From positions 23,415,479 to 23,479,478 of the forward strand of contig OZ035998.1 in the NCBI GenBank assembly GCA_964035015.1: DNA of 64,000 bases. Direction: 5' to 3'. The notes below the pieces were generated by a model. It searched no databases, was not told the origin of the DNA, and saw only the letters and a list, made by a program, of their open reading frames with translations. Shown here one piece after another: positions 54,690 to 64,000 of the stretch; within the stretch, counting starts at the first letter, position 1; every line of letters starts with the position of its first letter. The DNA comes from Corallium rubrum (taxonomy: Eukaryota > Cnidaria > Anthozoa > Scleralcyonacea > Coralliidae). The translations under genes were made by a program, and so were the position numbers.

Positions 54690-55320
54690 GGGGGCAGCAG
54701 TATACACTTGTTGACTGGCGCCGAGGGAAACATCGAGTTTTACGGACCCGAAGGCTTCAATGTCACCCGAGGGCTTTAGCCCGAGGGTGAGATTGAAGCC
54801 TGAGGGACCGTAAAATTCGATGTTTCTCGAGGCAAAAGTCAACAAGTGTTTTGTTATATACCAAAGACTTTTAAAATAGAAAATACAAAACTTGCAAACG
54901 GCGAAAAGACTTACCAAAACACTTTGACTTTGTCTTCGTAATTTCAATTCAAGTCATTCAACTAAACAAATACACCAGACTCAACACTAAGAACAGCTTT
55001 AAAGTTCTCCAAGTGTTTTTCAGACCTTTGAAGATATGTATAGAAATTCTTTCTTTCAGAAAATGGACTATTTCGTACCAAACAAGCTCGAAACAAGCTC
55101 TTGTTTTCAAAATGCCCGAAGAGTCCAAAGTTCTTGATCTGATGCAATAATCGTGTATTCACGTGAACAACGCATGATTAAAGCGACGTCAGAGGGAAAC
55201 ATTGCACTGTTTCCCTCTTCATTGTTGACGTCAGAGGGAAACAGTGCAATGTTTCCCTCGGCAGAAAGAAACATTGAGTTTGTTGAACAACACGTGACCA
55301 TGATTTGACCAATAGGATTT
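54690..55320. mobile_element. Interspersed repeat with GAGGGAAAC hairpin, copy B
   Basis: Homologue of 15460-16350: a hairpin (ACACTTGTTGACT ... AGTCAACAAGTGTTTTGTTA), ACTTACCAAAACACTTTG, CGTACCAAACAAGCTCG. Inserted in the CAGGGGCGC element. A second hairpin (GACGTCAGAGGGAAACA) lies at 55178-55260. Confidence 0.78.
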
Positions 55321-55554
55321 CATCTTTGGCAAACGAAAGTCTTTGGAATGTCAATTAGTGACCGCATTTTTAGCGGGGTCCGGGGGTCCTGCGCTGGAAA
55401 TTCTTGAAATCAAGAACCTCGGAAACACCATTTGCAGCAATTTGAGTGCAGCGAGTATAGTTGAAATTTTACTGTAATTAAGAAATTATTAAGAAATTAT
55501 AAATTATTTAAGAAAATATCACACCAACATACTTTACGGCTACAGGTTGCCAAA

Positions 55555-55720
55555 ATCCAGCACTAGCTCTATCTCTAGCTCTACCTCTAGCTCCATCTCC
55601 ATCTCCAGCTCCACCTCTACCCCTCTACCCCTCCACCTCTCTACCCCTCTACCCCTCTACCTCTCTAGCTCTCTATCTCTTTATCTCTCTATCGCTATCT
55701 CTATCTCCATCTACTGGGTG
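55555..55720. repeat. CT-rich hexanucleotide tract
   Basis: CTCTAGCTCTACCTCTAGCT-type units grading into CTACCCCTCTACC and CTCTATCTCTATC. Strand-asymmetric pyrimidine run of about 160 bp. Confidence 0.92.
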
Positions 55721-55856
55721 CGAGATTGAAGCCGAACTAGAAGCCTCCGAGTCTTGCCAGATTTGCGGAGAATTGCATTGCGTGCTACAACAGACGATTC
55801 ATTATTTGTTTATCTAATGTCAAACCTTGTATTAGAGGTCTCACAAAAAGGGGTGC

Positions 55857-56034
55857 TTACTTTGTGTTTCGCGCACGAATATTTTATTCTCTGACCCTGA
55901 CCCTGAAACACCCTAATCCTCAAACCTAATCCTAATACTATTCTAATTCTACCCCAACCCCAACCCCAACCCTAACCCTAACCCTAACTCTAACCCTAAC
56001 CCTAATGCATATTCGTGCGCGAAACACAAAGTAA
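55857..56034. mobile_element. Inverted-repeat element enclosing (CCCTAA)n
   Basis: TTACTTTGTGTTTCGCGCAC plus GAATAT at 55857-55882 and the exact inverse at 56009-56034 enclose CCCTAACCCTAACCCTAA and degenerate versions. It interrupts the TTAGAGGTCTCACAAAAAG section of the host element, which is continuous at 44525-44545. Confidence 0.9.
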
Positions 56035-56512
56035 TAACCCAAAAAGGGCAGGGGTTAAAAAGGGCAGGGGTTGCAAACACCCCCCCCCCCCCCCCTAGTT
56101 GCGCCCCTGTAATAAAGGAAAAAACCTGCGACGATGTAATTTTCTACTATTTATATTGAATCATTTCTTGTCTGCTTTTCCATTTATAGTCATTCAAAAT
56201 GTGGTCTGGAAACTCAGATAACTTTGTATTTTAGTCATAATGAACGAATTATCCAATAACGTTTCAGTCCAATCACTCGACCGTGCTATTTAAATATTAA
56301 TAAACCTAAAACAAAGGATGCGCACGGTTCAACATAAAATCACAGCTCATTATAGGCGCTTTGAAGTTTGCCGAGTTTCCAGACCATATGCCTATTGACT
56401 ACATGATTTTTCTTTTCTTTCATAGCAGTTTAGTCTAACACGATCCGGTTGCAGTTAAAATTAACTACTCGGCCCCCTAAATAAAAAATTAAAAACTATA
56501 ACCAATAAAATA

Positions 56513-56781
56513 CTAATAGTTATGGGTTTCCGTCACAGGAATTTCGACGGGAGGGCACCGACGGAGTTTATAATTTGGATTTGTGTTCGTTCTCAAAGCT
56601 TGTTCAGCTTGCATAGACGAATTAAAAGTTGCCTTTGCCGTTATGGCTGCATTCCCGGGCGATGGCGATTTTTTATCGTTCCATATAACTTGAGCACCCG
56701 CTTGCCGTAAGTCGTCGACAACTTGAAGATCTCTCGAGTTCGACGTGACGTCATATACTTCTAACACACAAGAACTAGCAC
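56513..56781 (-). CDS. Unrecognised gene, terminal exon
   Basis: Acceptor TGATTTCAG, TAG at 56515-56513. Codon composition is protein-like and the exon is free of repeats. Confidence 0.65.
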
Positions 56782-59700
56782 CTGAAATCATCAAAGGCAA
56801 TTATGAGATGTTTAAAAATGCCCATGAAATAGAAACTCTCTTAATGGGCGATTACATGGACCGGGCTAGCCCGGATTGATTTACGAAACGATTACATGGA
56901 GCGGGCTAAGCCGGATGATTTCAGGCCGAAATTCGCAATTATCAAGTAAATAAGGGCAAAGTTACGTTAGCCTTACTTCACATTACACTAATTAGTCTAT
57001 TATTTATTTTGTACGCCCATCGTTAATAAAAATATTGTTAAAGTCTTAGCTAACCCAGGAAAGCGTCTTCACGAAGACTAGCTAATTAATTTATTAAATC
57101 TTCGCTTTGATCATGAAACACAAAAAAAACATTGATGTTCTATTTCAGTTCCTTTCAGCACTATTTATTCACACAGTCAAGCAAACGAACGAACGTGTAT
57201 CGAAGCGAATTCAACAGTTTTTTCAGCCCGGTTTGCCGGGATGAAAACGATTACATGGACATTTTCATCCCGGTTAACCGGGCTAGCCCGGTTGCGACAA
57301 CCGGGATCCCTGCAAACCGGGCTAGCTCGCTTGCCATGTAATCGAAATGTTAAGACAACATGCGTTTTATATATAAAGCGGGCTAGCCCGGTCCATGTAA
57401 TCGCCCCCTTATTTGAGAGTAGTCTTGCAATTATAAAGATTGGCGTTTGTAACTGTTGCATAGCTCACTTATGTAACAACTCGTAAGATGCACTCGAGCA
57501 ATAAGACAGATGACATGATCCAATGAATTATTGGATAATTTGGCAACCTTGACAACGTAGTTACCAAGTTCCGAACGAACTTTGGAATTTCCCATGCAAC
57601 GAGCTTCGCAACACACGGCGGTAAAGTAATATGAAATCAACAATAAGCGTTCTTTCAAAGAAGACAAACGTAATTTTCGCTTGATAAACATGTCAAATAA
57701 GGGTACACATGCAATGTTGCAGTTTTGGTAACTTTCGTTACATTCCTGTGCTGTACTTTGTCGTCAAACCGCTTAGACAAATACTCAACACTTTATAGTA
57801 TGAACTATATATAAAAAGTTTCTTTCGCCCCTATACTCTCGGTTATCACCGCATATTTTATTTCATTCCATTGTATTACCCTTTTTACGTACACTATAGA
57901 GTCGAAACTTGTTACACAAGACCGTTTCGCAAACTTACTAGCAAATTGTAAGCAAGATATGTTTCTCTTTTGCCGGTTTTCCACTAGGCGACTTTTTTCG
58001 CGCGAAGCGACTTTTTCTTTTGTCTCATGAGCTCTGAGCTGGAACTAATCAGAAGTCTATTGAATTCGAACAAAAGAAAGTCGCTTCGCACGAAAAATAA
58101 ATCGCCTAGTGGAAAACCAGCTTTAAGGCCCATCTATACGATATACGACTGTCACCTTGATGTATGTGATCCCCCGACAAGCATGCTAAAGGTGTTTTGC
58201 AACATTCGCCATCCAATCCGAAACAAGTATTGCATTGCGTGCAAACAATCACATACGCAAGAATAACAATCATATGCTGCAAGTATCGTATCATGTAAAA
58301 GGAGCCTTTGGAAACAATTCCATAAATAAGTACCGCAATTATAGAAAGTTGTGCCGTGTTTTGTGGACTTTAGTACTAATCGGTATACAGGAATGCAATA
58401 ATGACACAAATGGTTCTCGTGCAGGAAACACACTAGGAATGACGCCGTAGGTCATCCCTGAAATACTGGCGTATAACTTAATTTGTAAGGACGAGACTCG
58501 ATCGGACGTGTCAAGCTGTGATATTTTGATAGAGTCATCACAAACATAGACACGGTGTCCGAACTACAGTAGTCTTCAGAAAAAGAAATGCATGAATAGT
58601 TGAATACTGTTATGTCTAAAGAAAGGAAGGAAATCCGAATGCACCAAGTAATTATACTGTTTACAATAAAAACAAGTATTTACTTCAGCTTTCAAAGTAG
58701 TGTGCTGCGTAGGCAGTGTTGAAATACAAATCGAAATATTTGAGTATTGAGTACTGCCAAAATTATTGGACGCAGCTTCTAACGTTTCGAGCGAAGGGCC
58801 TTCTTCAGAGAGAAACGTGACGAAGGGCCTTCTTCAGAGAGAAACGTGACGAAGGGCCTTCTTCAGAGAGAAACGTGACGAAGGGCCTTCCCTCGAACGT
58901 TAGAAACTACGATCAATAATTTCGGCATGACTCAAACCTCACTATATTTCGAAATATAGTAGGGTTGGATATACTGGCGAATTATGGAACGTAGACGTCC
59001 AACGTTTCGAGCAAAGGACCTTCCTTGTTTGTATATTTCAGGTTTCGTTTTCTGAGTCAATCGTCAGAAACTGAAATTGATACAAAGTATGGAAAATGTC
59101 ATTAACGAAAAAGTTTTAAAGAAACAATTTAAAGAGCATGTAGTGACTGCTATTCTTATTGCAGTGGAATTTTTTCCTCAAAGAAGCAGGCATGTGTGCT
59201 GGCATACTATAGTCTTATTGCTATATCTTTTTTCTTCTTATTAGAACAATTTTACTTTTCTGCATGGTATTTTTATTTGTCTCGTATAATATGCACTGAA
59301 GAACAACTTATGATTTCAATTTTGATAACAACATGGGATAGAACACCGCGTGAACTAATTTAGTAAAATATTAATATAAATACTCAGTCTTCGCCAAAAT
59401 AAATCATACCATATGCCGATGCCAACATAGCGGCTATTCTGCTATTGCACAAACAACGGAAATTAAACGGATAAGCCCTACTGTGCACGTCAGTAGTTTA
59501 AAAATGCACACTGCTGTAGTTACCATCATCTCACATTCCTACCCAAATCTCACCGAAATTATCGTCAGACTTTCCTAATTATGGTGAAAATGATTATTAA
59601 CTTGAATGGCCAGCGCGATGTTTTAGAACGTTCATACTCTGTCATATATAAATCAGCTAAATTCCTTTTAAAACGCTGATGTGGTTGGCCGTACCAAAAA

Positions 59701-62700
59701 AATGGCGGCTTGTACATTTAACCACAATCCTTTGCGCACATTACAGTTGATTTCACATTACTTTTCCACTTTGTGTTGTGAGGTTTGTAGTTTGTTGGGA
59801 AGTTCAGATATTCGTTCGGAAGTTCGGAATGACATTGCCAAGGTTGAAAAATTATCCAATCATAATCAATTTTGACCCAAAGCTCGCAATTTGATTGGAT
59901 AATTTTTCAACCTTGGCAACGTAGTTCCGAACTTCCGAACGAATATCTGAACTTCCCAACGAACTTCGCAACACAAAGCGGAAAAGTAATGTGAAATCAA
60001 CTGTAAATATTGTTTCTTCTAGAATAATCGGATAGTGTTTTAAAACGATAAACTGTGGTAGGAATGAAGTTCTTGCTTGTTTAATCCATTTTAGCATGAT
60101 AAACAAGGTTTAGTTGTTATTTGAGCTGATTTGAGGTTGCAAAGCATTATAATTAAATGTACCGCCGTCATATTTTTCGCTACCGTCAATTAATTGTGGT
60201 AATTTTAGACTTAATCGCTTTAGATCCCGTTTACACGGCACCGGATGAAATTGCATCGGGAAGTCCGGATCACCTGTATACCGGTGTCCCAGTTAATTTG
60301 GACCTCCCTAAATTTGGAACCCCGTTGGCGGATTTGGACCCCCCTCCAAAAGTTAAATATATGTATTGTGAACACAATAATATAAACGAAATTCACAATA
60401 GCAAACAGTCTGAAGGTTTTTTGTCACTTTTATTAGTGATAAAGAACACAAACCGTAAAATAGAAACCACTACCAGAGTTAGTAAAAGCGATCTCCACGC
60501 TCTCCATAGCACGGTGAAGAACGCTGGTGATTTATACGATCGAGCAAACAGCGTAAAAATAAATAAGATATAATTCAGTTGCAATGGATATACCAGGCGG
60601 GAAACGTAAGAACTAATGTTGTGATATACATTTTTCAGTAGTTTTTTTTTTTTATCTTTTACATATTTGGTCATAAACGATTATACACCAGTTGAAACTT
60701 TCTTAACAGAACTAATTATGTATATACATTTTTTAGCGATATTTATTTATCCTTGTAGTTGTATACATATTTTCCATTTGGTAACTTTCTAGTTTTTTTG
60801 TAGTACTTACTCAGTTTAATAACAGTGTTAAGATTTTTGAATTTAGATGTTACTGGCAAAATAATTTTATTTGATGCATGTACGTCAACGAACCAAATTT
60901 TCGAACTATGAAAATGTCGCCCAACAATGTTTTCTATTCGCTATTGCAACACAATAAGTTCGACTATGTGGGGTTTATAAGTGGCTTTGGATATGAAAAT
61001 TAATGAATGTAACATATTCATCGTTTTCTGGGTTGTTTTGGTATAAAAAATGTTTAAAAAAAAAGGGGGGGTCCAAATCCGCTAAAGGAGATTTGGACCG
61101 GGGGGTCCAAATCCGCTGTGACACCGGATCAAGAGTGAGTGAACCGTTTACATTGTACCAGATCAGTCGAGGTTTTTTTTTGCTATATAGCTGATGAGGC
61201 CAACCTGCTTAAATAAACTTATCCTATCCTATCCTATCCTATCCTATCCTATCCTATCCTATCCTATCCTATCCTATCCTATCCTATCCTATCCTAACAA
61301 CCGCAGTTGTCCTAAAACGTGACTGATTGTTTTGGCGACCTAAAAGCCCTTACTGCAAATCAACTGAAGTTTATAACTGCTGTTGATAATAAATGCAAAA
61401 TTTTGCCTTCGTATTTCATTGACCACTTTCATAATGGCCAGCATTTTAAATATTCTTTTATGTGCATCTAAATGACCCTTTCTGGCCTCGTTATGACGCA
61501 AAGATTCTTTTGAATTACAAATACACAAACGAGGCCAGGAAGGCTTATTAAGATCAAATTAGTCACAATTATGAAAGTGGTCTATACCATGCAGTTACTT
61601 GAACAATTAGCCAAAACACCATTTAATTTCGAAGCAGATGCCAAAATAAGTTTTTTTTTCTAGTTGCACTCTTATATTGTATCCGTATCAAAATTAAACT
61701 GCTTGCTTGCGCACCATTCGATAGTGTTGATGAAGACCTTCTCGAGAAAAGCAATCGGGATTGTTACTGTCACAAACAGAGCAGCATACTTTTCCGTTTC
61801 GATATGCTATTAAATATTCTTGGAGGACACGACTTACTAAAAGTTACTCTCTCAGCCATCTTGTTTTCTTACCGAGGAAAGCGCGATAGCTTCCCCCGGT
61901 TTGACGCCATGTTGGGTGCGACATCTGGCCACAGAATAGTAGCAATACAACCAGAAGTCCAACTCAAGTGAAAACTTGTCCGCATTTCTTCAATGCGCAG
62001 GCGCGATATTTTACGCCATCCTACGCGATCCTACGCCATCCTGGCAAGTTCCCCCGGCAGTTTTAACCTTCCTTTGAATGTCCAAACTGCCGGGGAAACT
62101 TGCCAGGATGGCGTAGGATGGCGAGGAATCAAGATGCGCGAGGCGACATACATGCGCGAGGACATAAACTTCAAAGGTTCCGACGCGAGTTGGACTTCTG
62201 GTTGTATAATACTATACTGTGATCTGGCAGAGGCTTATTGTTTTTCTTCTCCCTCCCACCCCCCTGGGGGTCCCTCTTCTCTAGGACCCCTCTAAGCCTC
62301 TGCGGAGGAGGAGAGAGGTTAAGTCGCGTTCACACTACCGACCTGGCCCTAGATTTTTGATGGTGTGAACGACAATGAACGTTGGCAGGTTTTCACGCGC
62401 CAAATTATAATACGCGCCAGAACAGCTTCTCGATTGGTTCTTGGCTTCGCTTATTTTAAATTTTTGTATTGCTCATGGCAAATCATTGGACGGATGACGA
62501 GACAGAGTATCTAATCACGATGTGGAGTGATCAGAACATCCAGGAACAGCTGGATAACTTCAGCGTTAGAAATACAACATGTCCTCTCACTTCGAAATGA
62601 TGATTATCGTCATTTCTTCACAAAGTCGAATATGATGATTATCATGATACTCAAGTGAGATTCTGTCCCACATGCGGGATGTTAAACTAAATTGCATATA

Positions 62701-63413
62701 ACAAAAGAACCATTAGGGGTGTTGTGGTCGGGGTCTGAGAGGCGGGACTCTTTTTTCCGGAGGGTTGTGGTTAGGGTTAGGTCCAACGGGGGGGTTGTGG
62801 TTAGGGTTAGGGTTGTCAGGGGGGTTGTGGTTAGGGTTAGGGTCAGGTTTAGAGGTGGGGTTAGGGTTGGGGGTTTGGGGGCAGGGAATTCTTTTTTTAA
62901 AATGATGATTATTGTTAATTCAACGACATCTCACAAATGACGATAATCATCATTTCGAAATGAGAGGATATGCTGAGAAATAATAAGGGTTATAACCCTA
63001 ATAATACACGAGGATCCGCCATTACGGTATATACTTGTGAAGCTACTTCGTGTAAGCTAGCCATAACGAGGCTACATAGAACCTAATTTCTCCTGGGCCA
63101 AAGCCAGTGTGAACGCGGCAGATTTTACCCAGACCCAGCCTGACCCTGACCTAGGCCAGGCCTTGGTCGGTAGTGTGAACGCGGCTTCAGTTACTTACAC
63201 TAGTTACAGTTGCGTAATATTTAAAACATTTAGTACCTGGTGCTTGTTCTGTCTCCAGACTCGCTGACCCAGAATGAGGCTGTTTTCGACTTGAATCAGT
63301 GGCATGCCTGTGTTTTTTATGTTTTGATTTGCCTTTTATTTGTTGGTGTTGGCTTCTAAAGTATAAGGATAAAATTATTATACGGGGTACCTCCAAGTCG
63401 AAGTCATACTCTT
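56513..63413 (-). CDS. 3' end of an unrecognised gene with possible RRM-like C-terminus
   Basis: Two minus-strand exons join in frame: about 63413-63237 (or starting at 63355) and 56781-56513. The donor CCAG|GTACTA and the acceptor TTTCAG split one Gly codon (APG/ASS). The first exon is basic (KGKSKHKKHRHATDSSRK). The last reads ASSCVLEVYDVTSNSRDLQV, DDLRQAGAQVIWNDKKS, AAITAKATFNSSMQAEQALR and ends PVEIPVTETHNY. The spacing of VLEVYDV, an I-W-x-D strand, and AKATF..S.QAEQAL resembles an RRM-like fold, as in R3HCC1-type proteins, but the family is not established. The 5' exons lie right of the window. The 6.5-kb intron holds several transposons. Confidence 0.6.
56844..57408. mobile_element. 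PIF/Harbinger-type MITE with TTA duplication
   Basis: Ends GGGCGATTACATGGACCGGG and the inverse, with CTAGCCCG; TTA at 56841-56843 and 57409-57411. The unit GGGCTAGCCCGG is repeated several times inside both arms. Confidence 0.88.
57530..57650. mobile_element. Half copy of the 59744 palindrome family
   Basis: ATTGGATAATTTGGCAACCT, CCGAACGAACTT and TAATATGAAATCAAC follow the right arm of 59744-60003 in the same order. The other arm is missing. Confidence 0.7.
57972..58126. mobile_element. MITE with GGTTTTCCACTAGGCGA termini, copy B
   Basis: Ends GCCGGTTTTCCACTAGGCGA and its inverse before TTTAAGG. Interior CTTTTGTCTCATGAGCTC matches 29718-29866. The TTAA at the right is followed by GGCCCATCTATACGATA, which may start another such element (inverse-like CGTATCATG...GGAGCC near 58285-58305). 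Confidence 0.8.
58793..58890. repeat. 29-bp tandem repeat, three and a half copies
   Basis: Unit GAAGGGCCTTCTTCAGAGAG plus AAACGTGAC at 58793, 58822, 58851 and partly 58880. The unit is part of the AACGTTTCGAGCGAAGG palindrome family also at 28804. Confidence 0.92.
59744..60003. mobile_element. Mariner-type MITE with TA duplication
   Basis: 260-bp near-palindrome with ends CAGTTGATTTCACATTACTT, TA on each side, and arms through GAACTTCCGAACGAATATCT, CCTTGGCAACG and AATTATCCAATC. Confidence 0.9.
60157..60573 (+). other. Isolated 138-codon open frame, status unclear
   Basis: Opens with MYRRHIFRYRQL and includes TTRVSKSDLHALHSTVKNAG, which looks protein-like, but the first half overlaps the repeat near 60300 (NLDLPKFGTPLADLDPPP comes from GGATTTGGACCCCC units). 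No splice sites or known domain were identified. Probably not a host gene. Confidence 0.2.
60300..61125. mobile_element. Element with GGATTTGGACCCCCC termini
   Basis: Left GGCGGATTTGGACCCCCCTC and right GGGGGTCCAAATCCGC (twice) are inverted. It is nested in a sequence whose flanks (CCCGTTTACACGGCACCGGAT at 60228, ACACCGGATC and GAACCGTTTACA at 61120-61155) are themselves inverted. Confidence 0.7.
61222..61296. repeat. (ATCCT)15 microsatellite
   Basis: Perfect pentanucleotide run ending ATCCTAACAACC. Confidence 0.97.
61948..62204. mobile_element. Mariner-type MITE with TA duplication and inner hairpin
   Basis: Ends CAACCAGAAGTCCAACTC and its inverse, TA at 61946-61947 and 62205-62206. An inner palindrome (CGCCATCCTGGCAAGTTCCC, CCGGCAGTTT) occupies 62030-62115. 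Confidence 0.88.
62475..62571 (+). pseudogene. Truncated Myb/SANT-like N-terminus of a Harbinger accessory protein
   Basis: ATG then MANHWTDDETEYLITMWSDQ, NIQEQLDNFSVRN. The W-x-D-x-E-x-x-x-L-I-x-x-W pattern is the first helix region of a Myb/SANT-like DNA-binding domain of the kind encoded beside Harbinger transposases. The frame runs into the nested MITE and stops (TGA near 62598), so it is broken after about 33 codons. Confidence 0.65.
62579..62971. mobile_element. MITE containing telomere-like repeats, copy B
   Basis: Ends CATGTCCTCTCACTTCGAAA and its inverse, with ATGATGATTATCGTCATTT arms. The interior repeats GGTTGTGGTTAGGGTTAGG three times. Homologous to 19067-19435, including CCCACATGCGGGATGTTAAA. 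Confidence 0.92.
63237..63413 (-). CDS. Unrecognised gene, penultimate exon
   Basis: Donor GCACCAG|GTACTAAA. Two acceptors are possible: CTTGACAG (exon from 63413, adding EYDFDLEVP) or TACTTTAG (exon from 63355). Basic, low-complexity sequence. Confidence 0.5.
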
Positions 63414-63467
63414 CTGTCAAGATAACCTAAAGCTTGTAAAACTATTGAAGTGCAACTATACAATAAA

Positions 63468-63662
63468 CATAGGTACGCACTGCGTACATGCGTGCTGCGT
63501 GCTGCGTGTTGCACGGTGCAATTTTTTCGTGAAACTGGAATGGTTTGTGAACTAAAGCAAGCGAGACAAGTTTAACGAGGAGTGTTACACAGTGTAGATG
63601 CGGGTGGTTCGTCAAACTTGTCACGCAACGGCGTTCAGTGTACGAGGCTGACATATTTTAAA
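63468..63662 (+). repeat. Dispersed repeat, copy B
   Basis: Homologue of 22035-22225 (GCACTGCGTACATGCGTGC, GTGTTGCACG, AGCAAGCGAGACAAGTTT). Confidence 0.85.
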
Positions 63663-63807
63663 GTGGCACGACGACGAAAAAATCGTGAATCCAGTATTGA
63701 TACCAGTAAACTATAATTTCCAAATGAGGAATATTGGCGTTTTCAGTTTCTCAAAATATTGTCTCGTTCTCGAGACATTTGAAGTACAGGTGTGCCGTGT
63801 GCGAATC

Positions 63808-63945
63808 CGATCCGATCCGATCCGATCCGATCGGACTAAACTTTATCGTTCGGATCCGATCGGATTTTGTTCTTTTTTTTTCGGATCGGATTGGATCGGA
63901 TCGGATTTTGTTCTTCTTTTCTCAGATCGGATCGAATCGGATTTT
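63808..63945. repeat. Degenerate GATCCGATCC repeat
   Basis: TCCGATCCGATCCGATCC and GGATCGGATTGGATCGGAT with TTTTGTTCTT spacers in a looser, partly inverted arrangement. Impure. Confidence 0.9.
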
Positions 63946-64000
63946 GCACTTTTTACCCACAAAATTAACAAATTCACTAGTTGTATGCACGTTGCACAAC

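Larger units (their letters stand above)
54522..56109. mobile_element. CAGGGGCGC-ended element with nested insertions
   Basis: Starts CAGGGGCGCAACTAG and ends CTAGTTGCGCCCCTG, a perfect 15-bp inverted pair. Compared with 44161-44618 it carries two extra inserts: about 54680-55330 and the telomere-repeat element at 55857-56034. Poly-C run near 56081-56095. Confidence 0.9.
62322..63185. mobile_element. PIF/Harbinger-type element with Myb-like remnant and nested MITE
   Basis: Ends CGCGTTCACACTACCGACC and its inverse. It carries a Myb/SANT-like coding start at 62475 and is split by the telomere-repeat MITE at 62579-62971. The 3-bp flanks (TTA, TCA) are imperfect. Confidence 0.82.

Overview
The window is a repeat-rich, intron-rich, AT-leaning nuclear DNA segment from an animal. 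It has GT/AG-spliced genes with introns of one to several kilobases, canonical TTAGGG-like strings, many short non-autonomous DNA transposons and several pure microsatellites. The gene content (a single CDK4/6-type kinase and a THUMPD1 homologue) and the repeat style fit a marine invertebrate. A cnidarian such as a coral or anemone is my best guess, but that is inference from gene content and repeat style, not from a phylogeny.

Four spliced loci are supported. (1) The 3' end of a small multi-pass membrane protein gene (+, exons at 394-521, 5664-5723 and 7281-7481). (2) A complete THUMPD1 homologue (+, six exons, 8652-27925, 339 aa), the tRNA-binding adaptor for tRNA cytidine acetylation. (3) A complete CDK4/6-type cyclin-dependent kinase (-, six exons, 50085-34745, 357 aa). 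(4) The 3' end of an unrecognised gene with a possible RRM-like C-terminus (-, exons near 63413-63237 and 56781-56513). All THUMPD1 and CDK4/6 exon junctions keep phase and use GT/AG. The four genes have no obvious functional link beyond being neighbours.

Most of the remaining sequence is mobile or tandem DNA. The THUMPD1 introns hold a 41-bp minisatellite with a higher-order pattern (about 10.9-13.0 kb), a 20-bp satellite (14.1-14.9 kb), three block microsatellites and several TTAA-flanked inverted-repeat elements. The last intron holds a 555-bp pentanucleotide array of exactly 111 units, ending 11 bases before the final exon. The CDK4/6 introns hold a 5S rRNA-derived SINE, a tRNA-derived SINE, hAT-like elements with 8-bp target duplications, a PIF/Harbinger-type MITE with its empty site preserved in a related repeat nearby, and a pogo-like TA element. 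From 50 to 64 kb there are AT-rich microsatellites, nested CAGGGGCGC elements, PIF/Harbinger-type elements (one keeping a Myb/SANT-like coding fragment) and mariner-like palindromes.

I did not find a gene cluster or defence-type system. The most unusual material is structural: three inverted-repeat elements that carry telomere-like repeats inside, back-to-back insertions sharing one target site (TTAA and hAT cases), a three-level nest of inverted repeats at 30.9-33.4 kb, and phase-perfect block microsatellites.
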